A stretch of DNA of 9,978 nucleotides from Alphaproteobacteria bacterium (GTDB lineage: Bacteria; Pseudomonadota; Alphaproteobacteria; RF32; CAG-239): the NCBI GenBank assembly GCA_017546885.1, contig JAFYRQ010000030.1:1-9978 (forward strand), read 5' to 3'. The notes below the pieces were generated by a model. It did no database searches. It was not told where the DNA came from and saw only the letters and a list, made by a program, of their open reading frames with translations. Positions 1 through 6,179 of this stretch are shown piece by piece (positions within the stretch are counted from its first letter, which is position 1; each line of letters begins with the position of its first letter). A program made the translations under genes and the position numbers.

Positions 1-468
1 CGGAGTTAGCCATATTGCGGATAAATATTTTCCCAGCTCAACTTGAGAAGAACTTTTTTGCCCGTCTATTTTGACGATTCGTTTATTGTAGCTACTCGTT
101 TCATCGTCATCTTCTTTTTGTATGTTTTCAACGGCTGTTCCTATTTCAAAGTCTTCTCCGTTTTTGCAAACCGTTGCTGCTACTGCCCAAGAGTTGTTTG
201 ATGGAGAATATTCGCTATCGATTATTGCCGGGGTAAAACGTTTTATATCTGCAAGTCTTGAGCTTCTCAAACCTCTACCCGGTGTGAGAAATGAAACAGC
301 TTCAAGGATATTGGTTTTTCCGCTGCCGTTTTCACCGGTAATGATTATAGGGTGTAATCCCGCATTTATGCGCAAAAAAGCATAATTTCTAAAGTCAGTT
401 AAAGTCAGGCGTGTAACACCTGACTTTTTGTCCGTAACCGATAATATGTTTTTTGCTAAACTATCCAA
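1..468 (-). CDS. recF: RecF, DNA repair/replication ATPase (N-terminal 156 residues; C-terminus outside window)
   Basis: RecF is a cytoplasmic SMC-like ATPase that helps load RecA at single-strand gaps and stalled forks. Translating the minus strand from TTG 468 gives an open frame to the window edge. It reads VTRLTLTDFRNY (residues 18-29), the usual RecF opening, then a P-loop GENGSGKT (45-52) followed by NILEAVSFLTPGRGLR, and ends with AIWLTP, which matches the conserved region before the signature motif. The start is decided by a stop codon (TGA, 480-478) upstream in frame: TTG 468 is the first start codon after it, and AGGG lies 6 bases before it, inside the end of dnaN. The gap to the dnaN stop is one base, so the two genes are very likely co-transcribed and translationally coupled. 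The first 17 residues precede the conserved core. The family call is secure; the rare TTG start is inferred. Confidence 0.93.
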   Translation of the reverse strand, partial: MDSLAKNILSVTDKKSGVTRLTLTDFRNYAFLRINAGLHPIIITGENGSGKTNILEAVSFLTPGRGLRSSRLADIKRFTPAIIDSEYSPSNNSWAVAATVCKNGEDFEIGTAVENIQKEDDDETSSYNKRIVKIDGQKSSSQVELGKYLSAIWLTP

Positions 469-469
469 A

Positions 470-1588
470 TTAAACCCTCATCGGCATTAATACATAGATA
501 GCGCTTGTATCTGATGTATCGTGAATAACAGTCGGAGACGATTCGTTTGAAAATCCGATTTGTACCGATTCGCCTTTAATCTCAGATAAAATATCCAACA
601 AATAACGGAAATTGTAACCTATTTCTAAAGGCGCATTGTCGTATTTGGCATCGATTTCTTCAGAAGCAGAACCAAGATCCGGACTGGTTGTTGTAACAAC
701 AACTTTTCCGTCTTCCATACCCATTTTTATTGCTCTTGTTCTTTCTGCAACAACAGAAACACGATCAACCGCATTGGCTAATTCTTTAACTTGAACTTCG
801 AGAACTTTATCTGTATCTGTCGGAATAACTCTTTCATAGTCAGGATATGTTCCGTCAATAAGTTTAGAAGTTAATATAACTTCATCTAACGCAAAGCGAA
901 CTTTGTTGTCTGATAAAGAAATATTGATGCTTTCTGCTTTTGTGTCATCAAGGAGTTTGCGAATTTCGCCAATGGTTTTTCTCGGAATAATGACACCAGA
1001 TAAATTTTCTGCACCGTTCGGCAAAGGAGATTCCACACAAGCCAATCTGTGACCATCGGTTGCTACGATTCGCAACACTTTTGTTGAGCCTTCATTTTTT
1101 GCATGAATATACAAACCATTGAGGTAATATCTTGTTTCTTCGGTAGAAACGGCAAATTGAGTGCGATCGATGACATCTTTAAGTTCTTCTCTTTGCATAC
1201 CGAAATTGATAGGAAGTTTATCACCGGAAATAACAGGAAAATCTTCAACTCCGATAGTAGATAAAACGAATTTTGAACGACCTGATGCAATCGCTAACTG
1301 ACCTTTATCATCAGGATAGGTTAATTCTACATCCGAGCCGTCAGAAAGTTTGCGAACGATGTCATACAACATGTGAGCCGGAGCGGTGGTTGCACCTGTT
1401 TCGTTGATTTTTGCATCAACGATTTCGGTAATTTCCGTATCCATATCAGTAGCCTTAAAACTGATACCATCGCTCATAGCTTCGATTCTTACATTTGAAA
1501 GCACCGGTATTGTGTTTCTTTTTTCAACAATACTTTGAATATGGCTTAAAGTTTTTAATAAAATCGCACGTTCAATAACAAATTTCAT
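470..1588 (-). CDS. dnaN: DNA polymerase III beta subunit (sliding clamp)
   Basis: The beta clamp forms a ring dimer that tethers DNA polymerase III and other repair and replication proteins to DNA. The 372-residue product is of normal family length, which fits three repeated clamp domains. It opens MKFVIERAILLKTLSHIQ and has the typical segment KRNTIPVLSNV near residue 25. RYYLNGLYIH and the following VATDGHRLA belong to the middle domain, and the protein ends in YVLMPMRV, the hallmark beta-clamp C-terminus that lines the peptide-binding pocket. ATG 1588 is the natural start, with only a weak GGA-type ribosome site about 9 bases upstream. It lies downstream of the dnaA terminator, so it should have its own promoter (see 1640-1671), and it feeds directly into recF. 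Nothing looks degraded. Confidence 0.98.
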   Translation of the reverse strand: MKFVIERAILLKTLSHIQSIVEKRNTIPVLSNVRIEAMSDGISFKATDMDTEITEIVDAKINETGATTAPAHMLYDIVRKLSDGSDVELTYPDDKGQLAIASGRSKFVLSTIGVEDFPVISGDKLPINFGMQREELKDVIDRTQFAVSTEETRYYLNGLYIHAKNEGSTKVLRIVATDGHRLACVESPLPNGAENLSGVIIPRKTIGEIRKLLDDTKAESINISLSDNKVRFALDEVILTSKLIDGTYPDYERVIPTDTDKVLEVQVKELANAVDRVSVVAERTRAIKMGMEDGKVVVTTTSPDLGSASEEIDAKYDNAPLEIGYNFRYLLDILSEIKGESVQIGFSNESSPTVIHDTSDTSAIYVLMPMRV

Positions 1589-1639
1589 AGCATTTATTCC
1601 GAATAAAAGTTTATACTATTTGAATAATAACATAATATT

Positions 1640-1671
1640 GTTATAGCAAAAATGAAAAATATACATTTCAA
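1640..1671 (-). promoter_or_regulatory. Candidate dnaN-recF promoter with extended -10
   Basis: On the minus strand TATAAC (1645-1640) is preceded directly by TGC, giving an extended -10 (TGnTATAAC). A TTGAAA lies upstream (1671-1666), but 20 bases away, which is too far for a standard -35, so the extended -10 would have to carry most of the activity. A promoter is expected here because a terminator follows dnaA. A 6-bp inverted repeat (ATAACA 1627-1632 / TGTTAT 1639-1644) overlaps the -10, and TTATTCAAA (1627-1619, minus) is one mismatch from a TTATNCACA DnaA box. Both could be chance in such AT-rich DNA. Confidence 0.35.
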
Positions 1672-1688
1672 CAGCTTTTTAACACAAT

Positions 1689-1714
1689 AAAAAAGCCGGA
1701 AATTATTCCGGCTT
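1689..1714 (-). terminator. Rho-independent terminator of dnaA
   Basis: Perfect 9-bp stem AAGCCGGAA / TTCCGGCTT (arms 1706-1714 and 1693-1701) with a 4-base loop. Reading on the minus strand it runs into six T (1694-1689). It begins just after the dnaA stop codon at 1722-1720. A T-rich run also follows on the plus strand, so it could work both ways. It separates dnaA from dnaN-recF. Confidence 0.88.
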
Positions 1715-1719
1715 CTTTT

Positions 1720-3174
1720 TTATGATTCTAATGAGCGTCTCAATGCATCAACACTTTCTGCTACACTCTGATCTTCTTGAATAAGTTCTTCGACTTTACG
1801 AACAGCGTGCATAACAGTTGTATGGTCTCTGTCGAACTTACGCCCTATTTCCGGTAGAGAGCGCAAAGTTAACAGTTTTGCCAAATACATAGCAATTTGA
1901 CGGGGTCTTGCAACGGTACGAGCTCTGCGAGAAGATTGCATTTCTTTTACTGAAATGTTGAAATATTCGGCAACTTTCTTTTGTATTTCATCAATGGTTG
2001 TTCTTTTGTCGTAAGAACGTAGCATATCTTTCAATACTTCTTGAGTGCTTTCTACGGTTATTTCTTTACCCGGAATCAGTTGAGCATGGGCGATAATTCT
2101 GCGTAATGCGCCTTCTAATTCTCTGATATTTGTGGTTATTTTTTGAGCCAAAAATTCCGCTACTTTTTGAGGTAATTCACAATTTAATTGTCTTGCTTTT
2201 TCCTGTAAAATGCTGATTCTTAAATCAAAATCGGTAGGGTGAATATCTGCCGTCAATCCGCTGCTCAGTCTTGAACGTAAACGATCTTCGATTCCTTCCA
2301 AGTTTACCGGAGACTTGTCTGCTGAAATGATGATTTGTCTTCCTTCTTCAATAAGAGAATTAAAAGTATAGAAAAACTCTTCCTGAGTCGATTCTTTACC
2401 GCCGATGAATTGAACATCATCAACCATCAAAACATCAACAGAACGGAATTGCTCTTTAAATGCGGCGGTATCTTTGTAGCGCAAAGCTTTTACAAACTTA
2501 TACATAAATTTTTCGGCAGACAAATAAACAATATTCTTTTCAGGATTGCGTTGTTTGATATGCCAGGCAATAGCATGCATTAAGTGTGTTTTTCCCAAGC
2601 CGACACCCGAGTACAAGAACAACGGGTTGAAACGAATATTGTCCGATTCTGCAATTTCACGAGCTGCTACATAAGCAAATTCATTTGATTTTCCCACCAC
2701 GAATGTATCAAAAGTATATTGCGGGTTAAGCGGAACCGACAAAGACTGACTCGGATCGGCAAAACTTACATAACCGTTGTCGGGCTGTAAATTATGGATG
2801 CCGGATTGATAAATATTCTGTGGAGCCGGACTTGTAGATATTTGTTTGAACAATGAACGGCAAGAGCTGTTACGGATATTATTGCTTTTGTCTTCTTCTA
2901 CTGCTTGTACAACAAAGTTAATAGTCTTTATATTAGGGTTCTTTTTCTCCCAAATTCTGTGGATTCTGTCTGAGTAATTAGTGATAACCCAATTTCTCAT
3001 AAAACGTGTCGGAACACAAATATTCATAACACCGCTGGAAAAAGAACTGATGCTCAAAGGTTTCAACCAACTGTCAAAAGCTTTTTCTCCTAATTCTTGT
3101 CTTAATTGTGAGCAAATTTGTCCCCATTCGTCTTGAACGGCACCAAAGTCGTTTTGAATTGCTTCACCAGCCAT
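1720..3174 (-). CDS. dnaA: Chromosomal replication initiator DnaA
   Basis: DnaA is the AAA+ ATPase that binds DnaA boxes at oriC, melts the origin and recruits the helicase. From ATG 3174 the product has 484 residues, a usual length. Domain I covers roughly 10-90 (WGQICSQLRQELGEKAFDSW...). A variable linker follows to about 150. The AAA+ core has Walker A GVGLGKTH (190-197), Walker B LMVDDVQF (249-256) and the sensor/arginine segment GIEDRLRSRLSSGL. The C-terminal DNA-binding domain carries RPRQIAMYLAKLLT and the box-recognition loop DRDHTTVMHA (448-457). The open frame extends 14 codons further to a TTG, but the ATG is preferred: MAGE fits family starts, and AAGGA precedes it with a rather long 11-base gap. 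The gene is bracketed by hairpin terminators on both sides, so it is probably monocistronic. The linker (about 95-150) shows no recognisable motif. Confidence 0.98.
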   Translation of the reverse strand: MAGEAIQNDFGAVQDEWGQICSQLRQELGEKAFDSWLKPLSISSFSSGVMNICVPTRFMRNWVITNYSDRIHRIWEKKNPNIKTINFVVQAVEEDKSNNIRNSSCRSLFKQISTSPAPQNIYQSGIHNLQPDNGYVSFADPSQSLSVPLNPQYTFDTFVVGKSNEFAYVAAREIAESDNIRFNPLFLYSGVGLGKTHLMHAIAWHIKQRNPEKNIVYLSAEKFMYKFVKALRYKDTAAFKEQFRSVDVLMVDDVQFIGGKESTQEEFFYTFNSLIEEGRQIIISADKSPVNLEGIEDRLRSRLSSGLTADIHPTDFDLRISILQEKARQLNCELPQKVAEFLAQKITTNIRELEGALRRIIAHAQLIPGKEITVESTQEVLKDMLRSYDKRTTIDEIQKKVAEYFNISVKEMQSSRRARTVARPRQIAMYLAKLLTLRSLPEIGRKFDRDHTTVMHAVRKVEELIQEDQSVAESVDALRRSLES

Positions 3175-3243
3175 TATTCTACATATCCTTATAAAGTCTG
3201 AGGTTAAAACAAACAATCAATCTGAAATTGATTCGATGGTCTG

Positions 3244-3272
3244 ATAATAAAAGGTTAAAAAATAAAAAACAA
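3244..3272 (-). promoter_or_regulatory. Candidate dnaA promoter
   Basis: Minus-strand TTGTTT (3272-3267), a 17-base spacer and TATTAT (3249-3244, 5 of 6 consensus). It would give a leader of about 63 bases before ATG 3174. The -35 is weak (3 of 6). The rest of the dnaA-rpsT gap contains a 13-bp palindrome GCAATT-A-AATTGC (3293-3305) and three GANTC sites (3230, 3316 and 3325). I found no cluster of DnaA boxes, so nothing shows that this gap is oriC. Confidence 0.35.
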
Positions 3273-3363
3273 CAGAACAATTTAAGAACATTGCAATTAA
3301 ATTGCTTGACATAAAGATTCTAAAGAGTCGCACAAAATCCCTTTGTTTTAGCCAAAAAAACGC

Positions 3364-3405
3364 AAAAAACCACTATCCTGTTTTTGCAAATCAGGAGTGG
3401 TTTTT
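3364..3405 (-). terminator. Rho-independent terminator of rpsT
   Basis: On the minus strand AAAAACCACTCCTG (3405-3392) pairs with CAGGATAGTGGTTTTTT (3380-3364). One arm has a two-base bulge, the loop is 11 bases, and the hairpin ends in a T run. It lies about 20 bases past the rpsT stop. T runs on both sides suggest it may act in both directions. It isolates dnaA transcription from rpsT. Confidence 0.85.
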
Positions 3406-3425
3406 AACGTAAATTTTCTTTAAAA

Positions 3426-3686
3426 TTAAAGAGCTTTAATCTTGGCAGACAAGCGAGAAATTTTTCTTGCAACAGTGTTGCGGTGCATAACACCTTTGTT
3501 TACTGCTTTCATCAATTCTGATTCTGCGGTAACAAAAGCTGTTTGAGCCAAAGCTTTATCTTTAGCAACAATAGCAGCTTCTACTTTTTTAACGAAAGTA
3601 CGAACTCTGCTTTTACGAGCACCATTGATGATGCTGCGTTTTGTATTTCTTTTAATTCTTGTCTTTGCCGATTTATGATTGGCCAT
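3426..3686 (-). CDS. rpsT: 30S ribosomal protein S20
   Basis: S20 is a primary binding protein that folds the 5' domain and helix 44 of 16S rRNA. The 86-residue product is of standard length, very basic and alanine-rich. It opens [17 protein letters not shown] and contains the RNRAxKSRVRT-like stretch [15 protein letters not shown]. The late [20 protein letters not shown] tail corresponds to the family's conserved KGVIHKNxAARxKSRL region. ATG 3686 has GGGA 8 bases upstream. A strong promoter (3735-3764) and a terminator (3364-3405) suggest an independent transcript, although the upstream operon shows no terminator and could read through. rpsT beside dnaA is a common alphaproteobacterial arrangement. 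Confidence 0.98.
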   Translation of the reverse strand: MANHKSAKTRIKRNTKRSIINGARKSRVRTFVKKVEAAIVAKDKALAQTAFVTAESELMKAVNKGVMHRNTVARKISRLSAKIKAL

Positions 3687-3734
3687 TTTTATATTCCCAT
3701 AAATTTAAGTTATTACAAAATTTTTCTGATATGC

Positions 3735-3764
3735 TTTATAAACTCTTCGAAGCCCTCAAGTCAA
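3735..3764 (-). promoter_or_regulatory. Strong rpsT promoter
   Basis: Minus-strand TTGACT (3764-3759, 5 of 6) and TATAAA (3740-3735, 5 of 6) with an 18-base spacer. The expected start is near 3728, about 42 bases before the rpsT ATG. This is the best sigma70-type match in the window, as expected for a ribosomal protein gene. Confidence 0.65.
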
Positions 3765-3793
3765 CATAATTTTTTGTAAATATGACGATTCTT

Positions 3794-4537
3794 CTATTTT
3801 TTGAGCATATTTTCAAGGTTAATTTGAAATTCATCAGATTCTAAAGCGCTTTTATAAACCTGTTTTTCAATTTCCAAACCTTCTTCCAAATCGGTGTTTC
3901 CGATAGCTGTTTTGATAAGTTCTTTTGATGTATTGGTTGCCAAACTCGGCATTGAAGCAACGAGTTCTGCAACTTTCATTGTTTCATCATGCAAATACAT
4001 TAAAGGAATGATACGACTTATCAAGCCGATTCTTTCTGCTTCAACAGCATTCATGGCTCTTCCGGTCAAAATCATTTCCATCGCTTTAGCTTTACCGGCT
4101 GCTTTGGTTAAACGTTGAGTTGCGCCAAATCCCGGAACTGTTCCCAAGCATAAATCAGGCATTGCAAACCATGTGTTCTCTGAACAAAAAATCATGTCAC
4201 AAGCCATGGCGAGTTCAAAGCCGATTCCTACGGCATATCCGCTGATTTCCGCAATAACCGGTTTTTTGGCGTCAGCTATAACGTCAAAATTATCGCCCAT
4301 TTCTTCCAACATACTGGCATTGGCATTTTTTACAAATTCAGTTGCATTGATACCTGCAGAAAATGTCTTTTCATTTCCTCTTATAACAATGGCTTTTACT
4401 TCATCATCAATATCGAGTTTAGCCATTTCTTTTGCCAAACTGTTTAAAGTGTCAGCATTGATTCTGTTTAATTTATCTTTGCTTGAAAAAGTAATTAAGC
4501 CGACGGCACCGATTTTTTCAACATTAATATCTGTCAT
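3794..4537 (-). CDS. Enoyl-CoA hydratase/isomerase (crotonase) family protein
   Basis: Crotonase-fold enzymes act on acyl-CoA thioesters; most hydrate 2-enoyl-CoA during fatty-acid breakdown. The 247-residue product has the CoA/oxyanion-hole segments KTFSAGIN (57-64) and SGYAVGIGFELAMACD (99-114), then MPDLCLGTVPGFGATQRL (126-143) and LTGRAMNAVEAERIGLI. Glu108 matches the first catalytic glutamate (rat Glu144), but the second (rat Glu164) is Asp128. The C-terminal tail lacks the usual EGM...F.EKR pattern. Substrate and reaction therefore stay open: hydratase, isomerase or another crotonase activity. ATG 4537 has AGGA 7 bases upstream, embedded at the stop of the preceding gene (9-base gap), so it is the last gene of the mutM operon. 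No hairpin follows before the rpsT promoter. Confidence 0.9.
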   Translation of the reverse strand: MTDINVEKIGAVGLITFSSKDKLNRINADTLNSLAKEMAKLDIDDEVKAIVIRGNEKTFSAGINATEFVKNANASMLEEMGDNFDVIADAKKPVIAEISGYAVGIGFELAMACDMIFCSENTWFAMPDLCLGTVPGFGATQRLTKAAGKAKAMEMILTGRAMNAVEAERIGLISRIIPLMYLHDETMKVAELVASMPSLATNTSKELIKTAIGNTDLEEGLEIEKQVYKSALESDEFQINLENMLKK

Positions 4538-4546
4538 TTTACGTTC

Positions 4547-4909
4547 CTAATCTTTGCTTTTAAGAGTAACTCTCACCAAAAGCGGTTTGTTTTTTTCCAA
4601 TACTATATCTAAAACTTCCATATCACGCTCAAAATGTAAAGCATTTTCTTTATTGCTAACAAATTTCCACCCTAGTTGAGGCAGTGTTTTTTTATAAAAA
4701 TCAGAGATATTTTCAAATTTGTTTTTTTCGGAGCTTATGTAGGCTTCGCTAAAGCGACTTTCATCATTTCCGAAAGTTATGTTATTGCTGTGCAGCTGAG
4801 TAGTCTGCGGCATAAGCGGAATGTCGTCCAAACCGTCAATAAATTCGGCGGCTCGAGTCGGGAGTGATAACAATATAAACGATAAGCACAATACAGATAA
4901 TATTTTCAT
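4547..4909 (-). CDS. Small predicted secreted (periplasmic) protein of unknown function
   Basis: I do not recognise a named family. From ATG 4909 the product is 120 residues: a short positive start, a hydrophobic stretch ILSVLCLSFILLSLP and a likely signal peptidase I site near TRAA-EF (about residues 18-22). The mature part is about 100 residues and has the motif DFYKKTLPQLGWK, followed by a lysine-rich C-terminal half with alternating hydrophobic residues (VLDIVLEKNKPLLVRVTLK), which suggests beta strands. From memory, proteins with an FYxxTLPQLGW motif occur next to mutM/crotonase genes in other alphaproteobacteria, but I cannot check this here. The frame also extends to a GTG at 4936 inside mutM; ATG 4909 is preferred because it starts the signal peptide directly and lies 7 bases past the mutM stop, whose TGA forms part of a GTGAG ribosome site. 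Confidence 0.8.
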   Translation of the reverse strand: MKILSVLCLSFILLSLPTRAAEFIDGLDDIPLMPQTTQLHSNNITFGNDESRFSEAYISSEKNKFENISDFYKKTLPQLGWKFVSNKENALHFERDMEVLDIVLEKNKPLLVRVTLKSKD

Positions 4910-4916
4910 TTTAATC

Positions 4917-5756
4917 TCACTTTTGTAATGTTTCACAATAAAAAGTTGAACGTCCGGCTTGAACTGCTTTTTTTATTCCTCCGGTTTGTTCCGTATTACA
5001 TGTACAGTTAGGACATTTTTGCCCTGTTTTGTTATAAACGCAATGCATATTTTGAAAATAACCTAAACTACCGTCGGGTTTTTGATAATCACGCAACGTT
5101 GATCCGCCGTTGTCAATGGCTTTTTGCAAAACTGCTCTGGTGTTTTTGATGATAACGGCGCATTCTTTTTTGCTTATTTTGTTCGATTCTCTAAAGGGTG
5201 ATATTTTCGATTCGTATAAAATTTCCGAGGCATAAATATTTCCGATTCCGCAAATTATCGATTGGTCAAGAAGAGTGATTTTTATCGGAGTTTTTTTGTT
5301 TTTTATTTTTTCAAAAAGAAAATCTGCCGTAAGGTTTTCATCAAAAGGATCAATGCCGGTATTTTTGAATAATTCGGAATTGTTCAGACTGTTTTTATTT
5401 ATCGTTGTGAACAGACCAAACCTTCTCGGGTCATTATATATCAGCCATCCGTTTTCGGTTTCGATAATTATATGGTCGTGTTTTTCCGGTTGTGTCGGTT
5501 GTTTCTTCAGCGTTTTTATTTTTCCGCTCATTCCTAAGTGCCAGACAATGCAAAAATTATTATCAAGACCGATGACAACGTATTTTCCGATTCGTTGATA
5601 GCTTTCTATTTTTGCTCCTATAATGTTTTTTTCCGTGTCTTCGGGGATTGCTATTCTAAATTTTCGATTCGTTATTTTTATGGATAAAATACGACTGTTT
5701 CCGATAAATCGGGCGATACCGTTTTTAACTGTTTCAACTTCGGGTAATTCAGGCAC
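4917..5756 (-). CDS. mutM: Formamidopyrimidine-DNA glycosylase / AP lyase (Fpg)
   Basis: MutM excises oxidised purines (8-oxoguanine, FaPy) and nicks the abasic site by beta,delta-elimination. The product reads (M)PELPEVETV. Pro2 is the Schiff-base nucleophile and Glu3 the general acid, so translation must start at GTG 5756, not at the upstream in-frame TTG 5774. AGGAG 8 bases before the GTG supports this. From that start it has 279 residues. Other expected residues are Lys58, DPRRFG (109-114), the helix-two-turn-helix GIGNIYASEIL (170-180, Asn173) and Arg269 in GRSTFYC. The C-terminal zinc finger is abnormal: CPNC (248-251) is followed by an extra Cys253 and a longer loop, Cys274 is present, and the fourth ligand is Leu277 (FYCETLQK instead of FYCxxCQ). 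It is the first gene of the operon with the small secreted protein and the crotonase. Confidence 0.95.
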   Translation of the reverse strand: MPELPEVETVKNGIARFIGNSRILSIKITNRKFRIAIPEDTEKNIIGAKIESYQRIGKYVVIGLDNNFCIVWHLGMSGKIKTLKKQPTQPEKHDHIIIETENGWLIYNDPRRFGLFTTINKNSLNNSELFKNTGIDPFDENLTADFLFEKIKNKKTPIKITLLDQSIICGIGNIYASEILYESKISPFRESNKISKKECAVIIKNTRAVLQKAIDNGGSTLRDYQKPDGSLGYFQNMHCVYNKTGQKCPNCTCNTEQTGGIKKAVQAGRSTFYCETLQK

Positions 5757-5783
5757 AACAACAACTCCTAACAAATTGCATTC

Positions 5784-5811
5784 AGTATAAAAGGTTAAGA
5801 GTTTTTTGCAA
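5784..5811 (-). promoter_or_regulatory. Candidate mutM operon promoter
   Basis: Minus-strand TTGCAA (5811-5806, 4 of 6), a 16-base spacer and TATACT (5789-5784, 5 of 6). It fits in the 55-base gap after the upstream gene and predicts a start near 5777, about 20 bases before GTG 5756. No terminator is visible after the upstream ribbon-helix-helix gene, so read-through from it is also possible. Confidence 0.5.
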
Positions 5812-6114
5812 TTATTTATTTTTGATTATAGAGATAATCTCATTAACATAAGACTGTGTGCCGATACCATGTCTTCTGGTTTTTATATTGCCGAAAGAAG
5901 TTTTGTTATAGAAGTACAACATAATGAAAAGTCTTGTGTAATAAGTTAAGCCAAGACCGCAAGCATTATTGTTTTCTATTAATTCTAAAAAATCATTACG
6001 AGAAACATTTTCATTTTTACAAATAGAATCAAGGAGTCTCCATTCTGTTAAACAAAGTCTCATACTTGTACGACGATTGTTGATAAAGACTATTTTATTT
6101 ACCAATTTTGTCAT
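5812..6114 (-). CDS. Ribbon-helix-helix protein, RHH_4-like (putative DNA-binding)
   Basis: The 100-residue protein looks like the alphaproteobacterial RHH_4-type ribbon-helix-helix family. A short strand, KIVFINNRRTSMRLCLTEWR (7-26), precedes two helices (WRLLDSICKNENVSRNDFLELI) and a conserved tail LTYYTRLFIMLYFYN. The RTSxRL strand and the E-W pair correspond to the family's TSxxLExxFW pattern. Members are dimeric and bind DNA through the paired beta ribbon, which suggests a small transcriptional regulator; no target is shown by the sequence. The remaining tail (about 75-100) is basic and lacks a motif I recognise. ATG 6114 has AAGGA upstream with an 11-base gap. The gene is divergent from the J-domain gene across 65 bases and could regulate both; that is inference. 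Confidence 0.75.
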   Translation of the reverse strand: MTKLVNKIVFINNRRTSMRLCLTEWRLLDSICKNENVSRNDFLELIENNNACGLGLTYYTRLFIMLYFYNKTSFGNIKTRRHGIGTQSYVNEIISIIKNK

Positions 6115-6139
6115 ATTTATACCAATCCTTATGTATAAT
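6108..6139 (+). promoter_or_regulatory. Candidate promoter for the J-domain gene within the divergent intergenic region
   Basis: A perfect -10 TATAAT lies at 6134-6139, about 40 bases before ATG 6180. The only -35-like element is TTGTCA (6108-6113), 20 bases away, so the spacing is poor. A minus-strand -10-like TATACA (6137-6132) overlaps it and could serve the divergent ribbon-helix-helix gene. Overlapping -10 elements would make the two genes compete for polymerase. Confidence 0.35.
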
Positions 6140-6179
6140 GTTATTGCCTTAACTTTAGGATAGGATTATATTTAAAAGA

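Noticed and set aside
122..385. An 87-codon plus-strand frame near the left edge
   Set aside because: It is antisense to recF, whose minus-strand frame has the Walker A motif and a conserved N-terminus.
3305..3334. A perfect plus-strand TTGACA as a promoter
   Set aside because: No -10-like hexamer lies 16-18 bases downstream, and it would point into the rpsT terminator and antisense to rpsT.
3175..3425. The dnaA-rpsT gap as the chromosomal origin
   Set aside because: No cluster of TTATNCACA-type boxes and no clear unwinding-element arrangement; only AT-richness, which is general here. In several alphaproteobacteria the origin is not at dnaA.
4173..4550. A 125-codon plus-strand frame with several hydrophobic, membrane-like stretches
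   Set aside because: It is the antisense of the crotonase gene; hydrophobic antisense frames are common opposite such genes, and no ribosome site is seen.
5757..5774. A longer MutM start at TTG 5774 (adds MLGVVV)
   Set aside because: The catalytic proline must follow the initiator residue directly, and AGGAG is correctly placed for GTG 5756.
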